Source: CAYQDF01 sp964416175 (GTDB lineage: Bacteria; Chloroflexota; Anaerolineae; Anaerolineales; UBA4823). From it: a DNA stretch of 28,108 nucleotides. The stretch is from positions 1 through 28,108 of the forward strand of contig CAYQDF010000035.1 of assembly GCA_964416175.1 (NCBI GenBank), given 5' to 3'. The notes under the pieces were generated by a model. The model was not told the origin of the DNA, made no database searches, and worked only from the letters and a program-made list of their open reading frames with translations. This document shows positions 1-7,025 of the stretch, piece by piece. Numbering within the stretch: the first letter of the stretch is position 1; each line of letters begins with the position of its first letter. A program made the translations under genes and the position numbers.

Positions 1-1
1 G

Positions 2-205
2 CTGCAAATTGGAGAAGGTACGATCGATTGGGTGCGGTTCTTCCAGGCAATCGGCGCCGGACAGCGCGATGGGTATAAAGACACCATGATCCCGGAGATC
101 TGGCGCGGCCACCAGCGTGGAAGCGAAGGGTTTGTGATCGCGATCCACCGGCTTTCGGAAGCTTACTTTAAAGCGGTGCAGCCCTCACCAGCGATTTCCA
201 GTTGA
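2..205 (+). CDS. Sugar phosphate isomerase/epimerase (TIM barrel), C-terminal fragment
   Basis: The reading frame is open from the left edge to TGA at 203-205, giving 67 residues. The fragment begins LQIGEGTIDWVRFFQAIG, which is the last beta/alpha unit of xylose-isomerase-like TIM barrels: a G-E-G-x-I-D-W motif, then a strand carrying a metal- or substrate-binding Glu. Here that strand reads DTMIPEIWRG. The G-E-G-x-x-D and E-x-W pattern is reminiscent of UlaE/SgbU-type L-ribulose-5-phosphate 3-epimerases, but the piece is too short to assign a substrate. It ends 8 bases before the ATG of the next gene and heads the visible part of the operon. Its role may be to supply a precursor for the unusual acidic sugar inferred further downstream. 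Confidence 0.7.
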   Translation: MQIGEGTIDWVRFFQAIGAGQRDGYKDTMIPEIWRGHQRGSEGFVIAIHRLSEAYFKAVQPSPAISS

Positions 206-213
206 TTCGAGGG

Positions 214-1845
214 ATGGCGAGAAGGTCTTTACGCAAAGTCATCAAAGACCGGCTGTCAACCTCGACCGCGCACCGGCGCCTGGCGAGGTTGAACAGGCAG
301 CTGCTCCTCAAAGCGAAACCGGACGGAGCCAAACCGACAGTCGCGTTTTTCGTCGCGTCCACGCGGCTGGTTGGGATGAGCCTGAACGCAGCGTTCAATT
401 ACTTGGCGGCATGTGGACTTCAGGTTGCCGGTTATCCGGTGGTCTATTTCGCCTGCCATGCCGGGATGAGCCGGTGCGTTCTCGGGACAAATAAAGACGA
501 TCCGGCGCAGAGGCCGCCTTGCAAAGCCTGCATCGACCAATCAGGCAGGATATTCAAACATGCTCCTGTGGTGTGGTTTGATTATGCGGAGGACAGGGCA
601 GTAAAGTATGCACTCACGGATCTGGGCGTTGCAAATTTAATAAATTTTGAATTTCCGATGAAGATCGCCGGTGATGAAGTCATGCTCCCTCTGGGCGAGC
701 TGGTGCTGCCATCGCTCCGCTGGGCGCTCCGCCGGCACAATCTGTTGGAGGATGACTCGACCCGGTTTCTTTTCGGCGAATATGTCCTCTCTGCCTGGCG
801 TGTGGCGAACGAATTTGCCAGATTCCTCGATGAAGTCGATCCGGCGGCCGTCGTTGTCTTCAACGGAATTTTATTTCCGGAGGCTGTCGCGCGCTGGGTA
901 GCCCGGCGGCGCGGCCTGCGGGTGATCACCCACGAAGTGGGGTTCGGACCTTTTTCAGGATTCTTCACCGAGAAAGACGCAACTGCCTATCCCCTCGAGA
1001 TCCCCCCGGGGCTGGAATTGACTGAGGACCAACATGCGCAGCTCGATGCTTACCTCGAGAGGCGATTCCAGGGCAAATTTACGATGGCTGGCATTCAATT
1101 TTGGCCGGACATTCAGCCACTGGACCAGGAATTCCTGCGGAAAGCGGAACGGTTTGCGCAAATAGTCCCGGTGTTCACCAACGTCATCTACGATACCAGC
1201 CAGGTCCATGCGAATAATATCTTCCAGGATATGTTCGACTGGTTGGACGCGGTGCACGAGCTGACGAAAGAGCACTCGGAGACTCTCTTTGTGATCCGCG
1301 CTCACCCGGATGAAATTCGCCCAGGGAAGCAGAGCCGGGAAAGCGTGCGGGATTGGGTCAGGACCAATCACGTCGAGTCCAGACCCAATGTGATCTTCGT
1401 CAATTCAGACGAACGGCTGAGCTCTTACGAATTGATCGAACGGTCAAAATTCGTGATGGTGTACAACTCCTCGATTGGATTGGAGGCAGCGTTGCTCGGC
1501 AAAGTGGTCTTGTGCGGGGGGAGAGCCAGGTATTCTTCATACGGCATTGTAATCACTCCCACGAGCGAAGAAGAATTCAGGCGAAGGGCAGAGGAGCTCC
1601 TGAGCACGCGAACCCCCCTCCGCCTCCAACCAGTCTCTCGCGACAACGCACGCAAGTTCATGTATTATCAAATCTTTAAAGCTTCCTTGCCTTTCGAGGA
1701 ATTCCTGGAGCAGGACACTCGTCCCGGGTTCGTGCGCCTGAAGCCCTTTTCCTGGCAGCAACTCAAGCCGGAGACTTCGGCGACAATCAGGATCCTGGTC
1801 GATGGGATCGTTCATGGTAGACCTTTTCTGATGGACAGTAATTAG
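214..1845 (+). CDS. KpsC/KpsS-like capsule-type glycosyltransferase (GT-B) with four-cysteine cluster
   Basis: This is a predicted soluble protein of 543 residues. The C-terminal half has the layout of capsule polysaccharide biosynthesis / glycerophosphotransferase-like GT-B enzymes: strand plus VIRAHPDEIRPGK (His364), then NVIFVNSDERLSSYELIERS, then a YNSSIGLEAALLGK donor-site motif (417-430). The N-terminal half carries cysteines 81, 88, 103 and 106 (spacing C-x6-C-x14-C-x2-C, last pair in PPCKAC). They could bind a metal. Family knowledge suggests sugar or polyol-phosphate transfer to a lipid-linked chain in the cytoplasm. The start is ambiguous: a TTG at 202 overlaps the previous stop, but the ATG at 214, preceded by GAGGG and followed by a basic MARRSLRK, looks better. 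The next gene starts 4 bases after the stop. The exact donor is unknown. Confidence 0.75.
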   Translation: MARRSLRKVIKDRLSTSTAHRRLARLNRQLLLKAKPDGAKPTVAFFVASTRLVGMSLNAAFNYLAACGLQVAGYPVVYFACHAGMSRCVLGTNKDDPAQRPPCKACIDQSGRIFKHAPVVWFDYAEDRAVKYALTDLGVANLINFEFPMKIAGDEVMLPLGELVLPSLRWALRRHNLLEDDSTRFLFGEYVLSAWRVANEFARFLDEVDPAAVVVFNGILFPEAVARWVARRRGLRVITHEVGFGPFSGFFTEKDATAYPLEIPPGLELTEDQHAQLDAYLERRFQGKFTMAGIQFWPDIQPLDQEFLRKAERFAQIVPVFTNVIYDTSQVHANNIFQDMFDWLDAVHELTKEHSETLFVIRAHPDEIRPGKQSRESVRDWVRTNHVESRPNVIFVNSDERLSSYELIERSKFVMVYNSSIGLEAALLGKVVLCGGRARYSSYGIVITPTSEEEFRRRAEELLSTRTPLRLQPVSRDNARKFMYYQIFKASLPFEEFLEQDTRPGFVRLKPFSWQQLKPETSATIRILVDGIVHGRPFLMDSN

Positions 1846-1849
1846 ACAG

Positions 1850-2743
1850 ATGGAAGATCGTCTAGAAATCCTGACTGTGGACCTGCTGTCCAGGGAAAAA
1901 CTCCTAGTTAACGAATTAAAGCGCCTGGCGCACAGCCTGCGCCTGGAATTCGGCTGGCACTACCTGCTCGATCTAGCATGGATATTGAGCCAGCTGGGCC
2001 CGGCAGAAAACAAGCGGATCATCGACGCCGGAGCCGGGATGGGGATCATGCAGTGGTACCTGGCAGGTCGCAACGCTGAGGTGATCAGCGTGGATCGGAT
2101 GGACCGGTCTGCCGTTCCACCAAGATTCAAGGAACGTTTCGAAATCCACGGTTTAAGGGAGGGGGATTTAATAGTTGGCGAATCTGATTTCAGCCTGGAG
2201 AGAGGACCTGCGATTATACGAAACCAGGCTGTCCTGTTGTCGGACAGACTCAGAACCACGCTCTATTCCAGGAACTTATGTAGGAGAAGCAAGTCTGGGA
2301 GGGTGATCCTTTACAACCAGGACCTGATGCATCTTATGGATATACCCGATGAGTCTGTCGATTCAATCGTGGCGGTTTCAGCGCTGGAACACAACCCTCC
2401 AGAGGATTTAAGGAAAGTCGTGTCCGAACTCCTGCGGGTGCTCAAACCTGGCGGCGCTATCCTGGCAACACTGTGTGCGGCGAGAGATGCGGACTGGTAT
2501 CACGAGCCTTCGCGCGGCTGGTGCTACAGCGAAGCGACTTTGCGGGAGATTTTCGACCTGCCTCCGGAGGTGAAATCGAATTATGATCAATACGACTCGC
2601 TCCTCGCCTCCTTGCGCGACTGCCGTGAACTGCGAGATAACCTGGCGCGCTTCTACTTCAGATCTGGGGACAACGGAATGCCGTGGGGGATCTGGGATCC
2701 GCAGTACCAACCGGTAGGGGTGTGCAAGGTGAAGCGGACCTGA
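1850..2743 (+). CDS. Class I SAM-dependent methyltransferase
   Basis: The protein has 297 residues. A glycine-rich SAM loop, RIIDAGAGMGIMQWYLAG, lies around residues 56-73 and is followed by the acidic end of strand 2 in EVISVDRMDR. The downstream motif SVDSIVAVSALEHNPPEDL and the LRVLKPGGAILATL segment are standard for Methyltransf_11-type enzymes. About 60 residues are inserted between the SAM loop half and motif IV. Given the neighbours, the likely substrate is a sugar of the growing glycan or a nucleotide sugar (O-methylation), which is inference. It starts 4 bases after the KpsS-like gene and its stop overlaps the sulfotransferase start in TGATG, so the two are probably translationally coupled. 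Confidence 0.85.
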   Translation: MEDRLEILTVDLLSREKLLVNELKRLAHSLRLEFGWHYLLDLAWILSQLGPAENKRIIDAGAGMGIMQWYLAGRNAEVISVDRMDRSAVPPRFKERFEIHGLREGDLIVGESDFSLERGPAIIRNQAVLLSDRLRTTLYSRNLCRRSKSGRVILYNQDLMHLMDIPDESVDSIVAVSALEHNPPEDLRKVVSELLRVLKPGGAILATLCAARDADWYHEPSRGWCYSEATLREIFDLPPEVKSNYDQYDSLLASLRDCRELRDNLARFYFRSGDNGMPWGIWDPQYQPVGVCKVKRT

Positions 2744-3600
2744 TGGACAGGTCGATAAAACACTGGCTCAAAGCAGGGCGCTGGAGGCTGCGCCGTGCAG
2801 GAGTTGCTTTGCGCTGGGGCGCCGCAGAACTTTCCCGTACGCCTGCTGTGCTGGGCAACGCGATGCCGAAATCCGGCTCTCACCTGATCATCCAGGTCCT
2901 GCAAGGTCTGACGCGCATCGGCCCATTCGTTAATCCCGGGTTTCCACCGGTGAACCGGACAGAGAGCAATCGAATCCTGTTGGAGAACCAAGTGTGTGAA
3001 AATATCAAGAGGATGCTCCCCGGGGACATTCGATACGGATACATTCACGCCAGAGAACCGTTCATCACTTTGCTCACCCGGCCGGGCATGGCGACGGTGT
3101 TCGTCTACCGCGATCCCAGGGATATGATCGTCTCGCATGTATTTTATGCCACGGAGATTTATTCCGGTCACGCGCTGCACGAGTATTACACGCAGGAGCT
3201 CGCCACAAACGAGGAGAGAATTAACGCTGCGATAAAAGGGTTGGACACGAATGGTTTGAAAATGCGGAGCGTCAGCAGCAGGTATGCGGCCTATCTCGGC
3301 TGGATGGAACATCCTGAAGTGCTTTGCCTGCGATTCGAGGATCTGATATTACACCAGGAAACGGCGATCGCCAGGATGCTGGAGTATCTTGAAGGACGGG
3401 GATATTCTCCGCGAATGCCGGTCGAACAGGCGGTTGCGAGGATCAGAAAGGCGATCCAGCCCGCAAAATCTGGCACATTCCGAAAAGGCATACCGGGCAA
3501 CTGGCGGGAGCATTTTACAGAGGGAAATAAGCAAGTGTTCAAGGAAGAAGCTGGAGACCTGGTGATCCGCCTGGGATACGAAAAGGATTCTTCCTGGTAA
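2743..3600 (+). CDS. PAPS-dependent sulfotransferase, SULT1-like
   Basis: The protein has 285 residues from the ATG at 2743, which overlaps the methyltransferase stop by one base. The frame is open further upstream, but that extension would lie inside the methyltransferase. All the landmark motifs of the Sulfotransfer_1 family are present: the 5'-phosphosulfate loop MPKSGSHLI (residues 41-49), a candidate catalytic His102, the 3'-phosphate site VYRDPRDMIVS (121-131), and the terminal FRKGIPGNWREHF (246-258), matching the RKGxxGxW consensus. The enzyme should move sulfate from PAPS to a hydroxyl of the glycan in the cytoplasm. No PAPS-making genes are in the window. A second, dissimilar sulfotransferase lies at 10505-11443. 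Confidence 0.9.
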   Translation: MDRSIKHWLKAGRWRLRRAGVALRWGAAELSRTPAVLGNAMPKSGSHLIIQVLQGLTRIGPFVNPGFPPVNRTESNRILLENQVCENIKRMLPGDIRYGYIHAREPFITLLTRPGMATVFVYRDPRDMIVSHVFYATEIYSGHALHEYYTQELATNEERINAAIKGLDTNGLKMRSVSSRYAAYLGWMEHPEVLCLRFEDLILHQETAIARMLEYLEGRGYSPRMPVEQAVARIRKAIQPAKSGTFRKGIPGNWREHFTEGNKQVFKEEAGDLVIRLGYEKDSSW

Positions 3601-3606
3601 GCGACT

Positions 3607-4590
3607 GTGAACAATAGAAACCCGATCCGATCGGTTCGTCAGCCCTCTGTCGTGGTCAGGGCGTATAACGAAGAGAAGCATATCGGGCGCCTGCTGACCG
3701 GGCTTGCCGAGCAGACCATCCGGCCTATAGAGGTCATCCTGGTCGATTCCGGCTCAACGGACAGGACGCTGGAGGTAGCCGCCTCAGCAGCGTGGGGATT
3801 CCCCGTGCGTGTCTATCACATCCAGCCGGAAGAGTTCACCTTCGGCAGGTCGCTGAACCGGGGGATCTCAGAAGCCCGGGGTGACCTGATCCTGATCGCC
3901 AGTGCTCACGTGTACCCTGTCTACCCGGACTGGATTGAGAACCTGCTCGCTCCCTTTGCAGACGAAAAGATCGCCCTGGCATATGGGAAGCAGCGAGGCA
4001 ATTCCAGGACCAGATTCTCCGAACACCAGATATTTGCGCGATGGTATCCACAAAAATCCAGGATCCAACCAAATAATCCCTTCTGCAATAACGCGAACGC
4101 TGCGATCCGCCGCGGGTTGTGGGAAGAGCATCCATACGATGAGACCTTGTCGGGATTGGAGGATATTGCGTGGGCGAAGTGGGCTCTCGAAGAAGGCTAC
4201 AGAATCGCCTACATTGCCGAAGCGGAGATCATCCACGTCCATGAAGATACCCCGCGCGGCGTTTATAACCGGTACCGCAGAGAGGCGATGGCTTTCAAGC
4301 GCATCTTCCCGCATGAGCGGTTCAGCATCTTCGATTTCCTACGGCTGGCTGGGAGCAGCATCGCTATCGACCTGTATCAGGCTGCCAGGCAGCGCAGGTG
4401 GTATGGTAATCTCAGCTCCATTATGTGGTTCCGGTTTCTGCAATTCTGGGGAACTTATCGCGGCTTCCACCAGGCAGGTCCGCTCACCTGGGAATTAAGA
4501 AAGACGTTTTATTACCCCCAACTTTCGGAATCGTCGGATGTGGAGCGGGGGCGGAGCATTCAGCCGATCCAGTACAACGACCCGACATGA
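3607..4590 (+). CDS. Family 2 glycosyltransferase with SAH in place of DXD
   Basis: The protein has 327 residues from a GTG at 3607, 6 bases after the sulfotransferase stop. No ATG or clear Shine-Dalgarno sequence is nearby. The N-terminal GT2 nucleotide-binding fold reads SVVVRAYNEEKHIGRLLTGL and VILVDSGSTDRTLEVA. Where most GT2 enzymes have a metal-binding DXD, this one has LIASAHVYP (Ser99-Ala-His101). The C-terminal half has ANAAIRRGLWEEHPYDETLSG followed by an ED, the usual acceptor-side acidic pair, and a HVHEDTPRGVYNRYRREA segment typical of rhamnosyl/O-antigen-chain GT2 proteins. It is cytoplasmic and probably membrane-associated. The donor sugar cannot be read from the sequence. Its stop overlaps the next start in ATGA. 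Confidence 0.88.
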   Translation: MNNRNPIRSVRQPSVVVRAYNEEKHIGRLLTGLAEQTIRPIEVILVDSGSTDRTLEVAASAAWGFPVRVYHIQPEEFTFGRSLNRGISEARGDLILIASAHVYPVYPDWIENLLAPFADEKIALAYGKQRGNSRTRFSEHQIFARWYPQKSRIQPNNPFCNNANAAIRRGLWEEHPYDETLSGLEDIAWAKWALEEGYRIAYIAEAEIIHVHEDTPRGVYNRYRREAMAFKRIFPHERFSIFDFLRLAGSSIAIDLYQAARQRRWYGNLSSIMWFRFLQFWGTYRGFHQAGPLTWELRKTFYYPQLSESSDVERGRSIQPIQYNDPT

Positions 4591-5273
4591 AACCGAGAAT
4601 CGTTGCCCTGGTCCCCATGCGCCACGAGTCACAGCGCGTCCCGGGGAAGAATTACCGCCTGATCGGTGACAGGCCTCTATTCCATTTTATCCTCAGCACG
4701 CTTCAGTCGTGTCCGGAGGTCGCTGAGATCGTCGTCGACACGGACAGCCCTGTGATTATGGAGGGGGTGAAAAAGAGCTTCCCTGAAGTGACACTCCTCA
4801 AACGCCCGGAACACCTGCGGGCTGGTGAAATCCCAATGAATGAGATCTTGCTGCATGATTCCACCCAGGTGAAGGCGGCTTACTATCTGCAAACACACAG
4901 CACCAATCCGCTGCTGAGGCCGGAAACCGTTTCGAGAGCGGTGCAGACTTTTCTGGAACATTATCCGGAATACGACTCGTTGTTTTCTGTGACGCGCCTG
5001 CAGACCCGACTGTGGGATGCCCAGGGAAAGGCGATCAACCATGATCCGGCGGTTTTGCTGCGCACCCAGGACCTGCCTCCAGTTTACGAAGAGAATTCCT
5101 GCCTGTACATCTTTACCCGCCAGACCCTGGTCAGCTGGCGGAACCGGATCGGTGGACGCCCTTTGATGTTCGAGATCGATCCTGCGGAAGCCTGGGACAT
5201 TGATGATGAATTGGATTTCTCCATCGTGGAATATCTACTCACTCACAGGTCCCCCAGATCTGAAAGAGGATAA
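4587..5273 (+). CDS. CMP-sugar-type cytidylyltransferase (acylneuraminate/Kdo family)
   Basis: The protein has 228 residues from the ATG at 4587, which overlaps the GT2 stop in ATGA. A longer in-frame extension into the GT2 gene is not credible. The N-terminus IVALVPMRHESQRVPGKNYR is the nucleotide-binding signature of the NeuA/KdsB family (A-x-x-P-x-R-x-x-S-x-R-x-x-G-K-N). It is followed by EIVVDTDSP and a central YYLQTHSTNPLLRPETVSRA, equivalent to the LQPTSPL region. The C-terminal EIDPAEAWDIDDELDFSIVE supplies the metal-binding acidic residues in W-D-I-D-x-x-x-D. The family transfers CMP from CTP onto 2-keto-3-deoxy sugar acids such as Neu5Ac, legionaminate, Kdn or Kdo. The synthase normally paired with it is absent, and the flanking dehydrogenases suggest an unusual acidic sugar. 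Confidence 0.9.
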   Translation: MKPRIVALVPMRHESQRVPGKNYRLIGDRPLFHFILSTLQSCPEVAEIVVDTDSPVIMEGVKKSFPEVTLLKRPEHLRAGEIPMNEILLHDSTQVKAAYYLQTHSTNPLLRPETVSRAVQTFLEHYPEYDSLFSVTRLQTRLWDAQGKAINHDPAVLLRTQDLPPVYEENSCLYIFTRQTLVSWRNRIGGRPLMFEIDPAEAWDIDDELDFSIVEYLLTHRSPRSERG

Positions 5274-5295
5274 TTTTGGAGATTCGTCGTCTTTG

Positions 5296-6252
5296 ATGTA
5301 TACCGTCCTGGTTTCAGCACCTTATTTCATCCCGGAGCTTGGCCGATTCAGGGAGATATTTGACCGGCACAATATCAAGACCCTGGTTCCAGCCGGCGTG
5401 GTGGAACGCCTGGAAGAGGACCAGCTGCTTTCCTACGCCGGGCTTTTCGACGGGGCAATCTGCGGGGATGACCGGTTCACACGGCGCGTCCTGGAGACCT
5501 GCCGGCCGAGGTTGAAGGTGATCGCAAAATGGGGGACAGGGATCGATTCGATCGATGGGGATGCGGCGAAAGAGATGGGGATCGAGGTCTATCGCACGCC
5601 AGACGCGTTCACAGACCCTGTGGCTGACACGGTTATCGGGTATATCCTGGCTTTTGCCCGCCGCCTGCCGTGGTCAGACCGGCAGATGAAGTCTGGGTTG
5701 TGGAACAAATTGCCAGCTCGATCGCTCAAGGAGTGTGTGCTTGGCGTCATCGGGGTCGGACACATCGGGAAAGCGGTGATGCGCAGAGCTCATGCGTTCG
5801 GCATGAAGCTCCTGGGAAACGACATTGTGGAGATCGACAGCGATTTTGTGCGGATCCACTCGGTTGAGATGACGACGCTGGAGAATTTGCTGGCGCGGTC
5901 GGATTTCGTCAGCCTGAACTGTGACCTCAACCCGACGAGCTATCATCTGATCAACGCGGAGACATTAGCGATGATGAAACCGGGCAGCTTGATCATCAAC
6001 ACGGCTCGCGGGCAGGTCATCGACGAACTGGCTATGATCCGATCCCTGGAGACGGGGCAGCTGGCAGGGGCCGCTCTCGATGTATTCGAAGCTGAACCGC
6101 TGCCTGTGGACAGCCCGCTTCGCCAGATGGACAACGTCTTGCTGGCACCGCATAATGCCAACTCCAGCCCAGCGGCCTGGGAGCGGGTTCACCGGAATAC
6201 GCTGCGTAATCTTTTCAAGGGGTTGGGGATACCCGACCATGAGCTGGATTAA
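5296..6252 (+). CDS. D-isomer-specific 2-hydroxyacid dehydrogenase
   Basis: The protein has 318 residues, a normal length for the short SerA/GhrB-type family without an ACT domain. I chose ATG 5296 because MYTVLVSAPY is a proper first strand; the open frame upstream runs into the cytidylyltransferase. The NAD-binding motif GVIGVGHIGKAVMRRA has its GxGxxG at 153-158. The catalytic triad is visible as Arg238 (NTARG), Glu267 (DVFEAEP) and His286 (APHNAN). The family interconverts a 2-hydroxy acid and a 2-oxo acid with NAD(P). Sitting directly after a CMP-ulosonate-type activating enzyme, it may act on a sugar acid rather than on 3-phosphoglycerate. That is an inference from context only. Confidence 0.9.
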   Translation: MYTVLVSAPYFIPELGRFREIFDRHNIKTLVPAGVVERLEEDQLLSYAGLFDGAICGDDRFTRRVLETCRPRLKVIAKWGTGIDSIDGDAAKEMGIEVYRTPDAFTDPVADTVIGYILAFARRLPWSDRQMKSGLWNKLPARSLKECVLGVIGVGHIGKAVMRRAHAFGMKLLGNDIVEIDSDFVRIHSVEMTTLENLLARSDFVSLNCDLNPTSYHLINAETLAMMKPGSLIINTARGQVIDELAMIRSLETGQLAGAALDVFEAEPLPVDSPLRQMDNVLLAPHNANSSPAAWERVHRNTLRNLFKGLGIPDHELD

Positions 6253-6257
6253 AGGAG
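6252..6257 (+). promoter_or_regulatory. Shine-Dalgarno site fixing the TTG start of the SDR gene
   Basis: AAGGAG overlaps the stop of the preceding dehydrogenase and lies 9 bases before the TTG at 6267. It is among the clearest ribosome binding sites in the window, and it decides for the TTG start because no ATG exists near the conserved N-terminus. Confidence 0.7.
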
Positions 6258-6266
6258 CGTTGGCCT

Positions 6267-7025
6267 TTGAAAACAAGGACCGTTCTCATCACAGGCGCGG
6301 CTGGCGGGATTGGACGAGCAACCGTGCATTTGTTTGCAGAATACGGCTGGAAAGTTATCGGCGTCGATCGAGCGGAATTTGGCGAGGCTTTTTCCGAGCA
6401 AGGGTTGTTCATCCGGGCGGACATCTCCTCTCCGGATGATCTTGCAGCCATCTTCGACCAGGCCCAGGCTTACAGTAAGACATTGGACGCGCTCGTGAAC
6501 AACGCAGCAATCCAGATAGCCAAGCCTCTGCTGGAAACATCGGTCGCTGAGTGGGACGCGGTGATGGTTTCCAATCTGCGTGCAGTATTTCTGGCAGCCA
6601 AGCTGGCTCACCCGCTGCTGAAAGCCGCTGGAGGTGGGGCAATCGTGAACGTCTCTTCCGTGCACGCGGTCGCCACTTCGGCCAATATCGCCAGCTACGC
6701 GGCCAGCAAGGGCGGGCTGCTGGCATTGACGCGGGCCATGGCGATCGAGTTTGCCGCGGACCACATCCGGGTCAACGCAATCCTGCCGGGAGCTGTCGAC
6801 ACCCCGATGCTCCACGCCGGGTTATCACGGGGACATGCCGGGCAGGGTACGCTGCCCGAGCGGCTCGAGAACCTGGCGAACAAGACCGTCATCGGTCGCG
6901 TCGGGAAGCCATCCGAGATTGCCCATGCCATCTATTTCCTGGCTGACGAGGTGCAGTCGTCCTTCATGACCGGGCAGGCGCTTATCGTGGATGGTGGGGC
7001 AACCTCGAGGTTGAGCACCGAATGA
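6267..7025 (+). CDS. Short-chain dehydrogenase/reductase (SDR)
   Basis: The protein has 252 residues, the classical SDR length. It starts at TTG behind a strong AAGGAG. The cofactor motif TGAAGGIG (residues 9-16) and NNAA (78-81, a variant of NNAG) are present. The catalytic residues are Ser131, Tyr144 and Lys148 (YAASK). The C-terminal VDGGATSRLSTE resembles the usual SDR ending. Acidic Asp34 after the second strand suggests NAD preference. Such enzymes oxidise or reduce a ring or chain carbonyl. PtmA of the legionaminate pathway and gluconate 5-dehydrogenase are in the same superfamily, but the substrate cannot be assigned. Its stop overlaps the next start (ATGA), tying it to the DUF115 gene. 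Confidence 0.92.
   Translation: MKTRTVLITGAAGGIGRATVHLFAEYGWKVIGVDRAEFGEAFSEQGLFIRADISSPDDLAAIFDQAQAYSKTLDALVNNAAIQIAKPLLETSVAEWDAVMVSNLRAVFLAAKLAHPLLKAAGGGAIVNVSSVHAVATSANIASYAASKGGLLALTRAMAIEFAADHIRVNAILPGAVDTPMLHAGLSRGHAGQGTLPERLENLANKTVIGRVGKPSEIAHAIYFLADEVQSSFMTGQALIVDGGATSRLSTE

Noticed and set aside
2653..3312. A 219-codon - strand frame opposite the first sulfotransferase
   Set aside because: It is antisense to a gene with complete PAPS motifs, has no ribosome site and no family resemblance.
5200..5295. Upstream extension of the 2-hydroxyacid dehydrogenase
   Set aside because: It would start inside the cytidylyltransferase gene, and the first strand of the dehydrogenase fold begins at ATG 5296.
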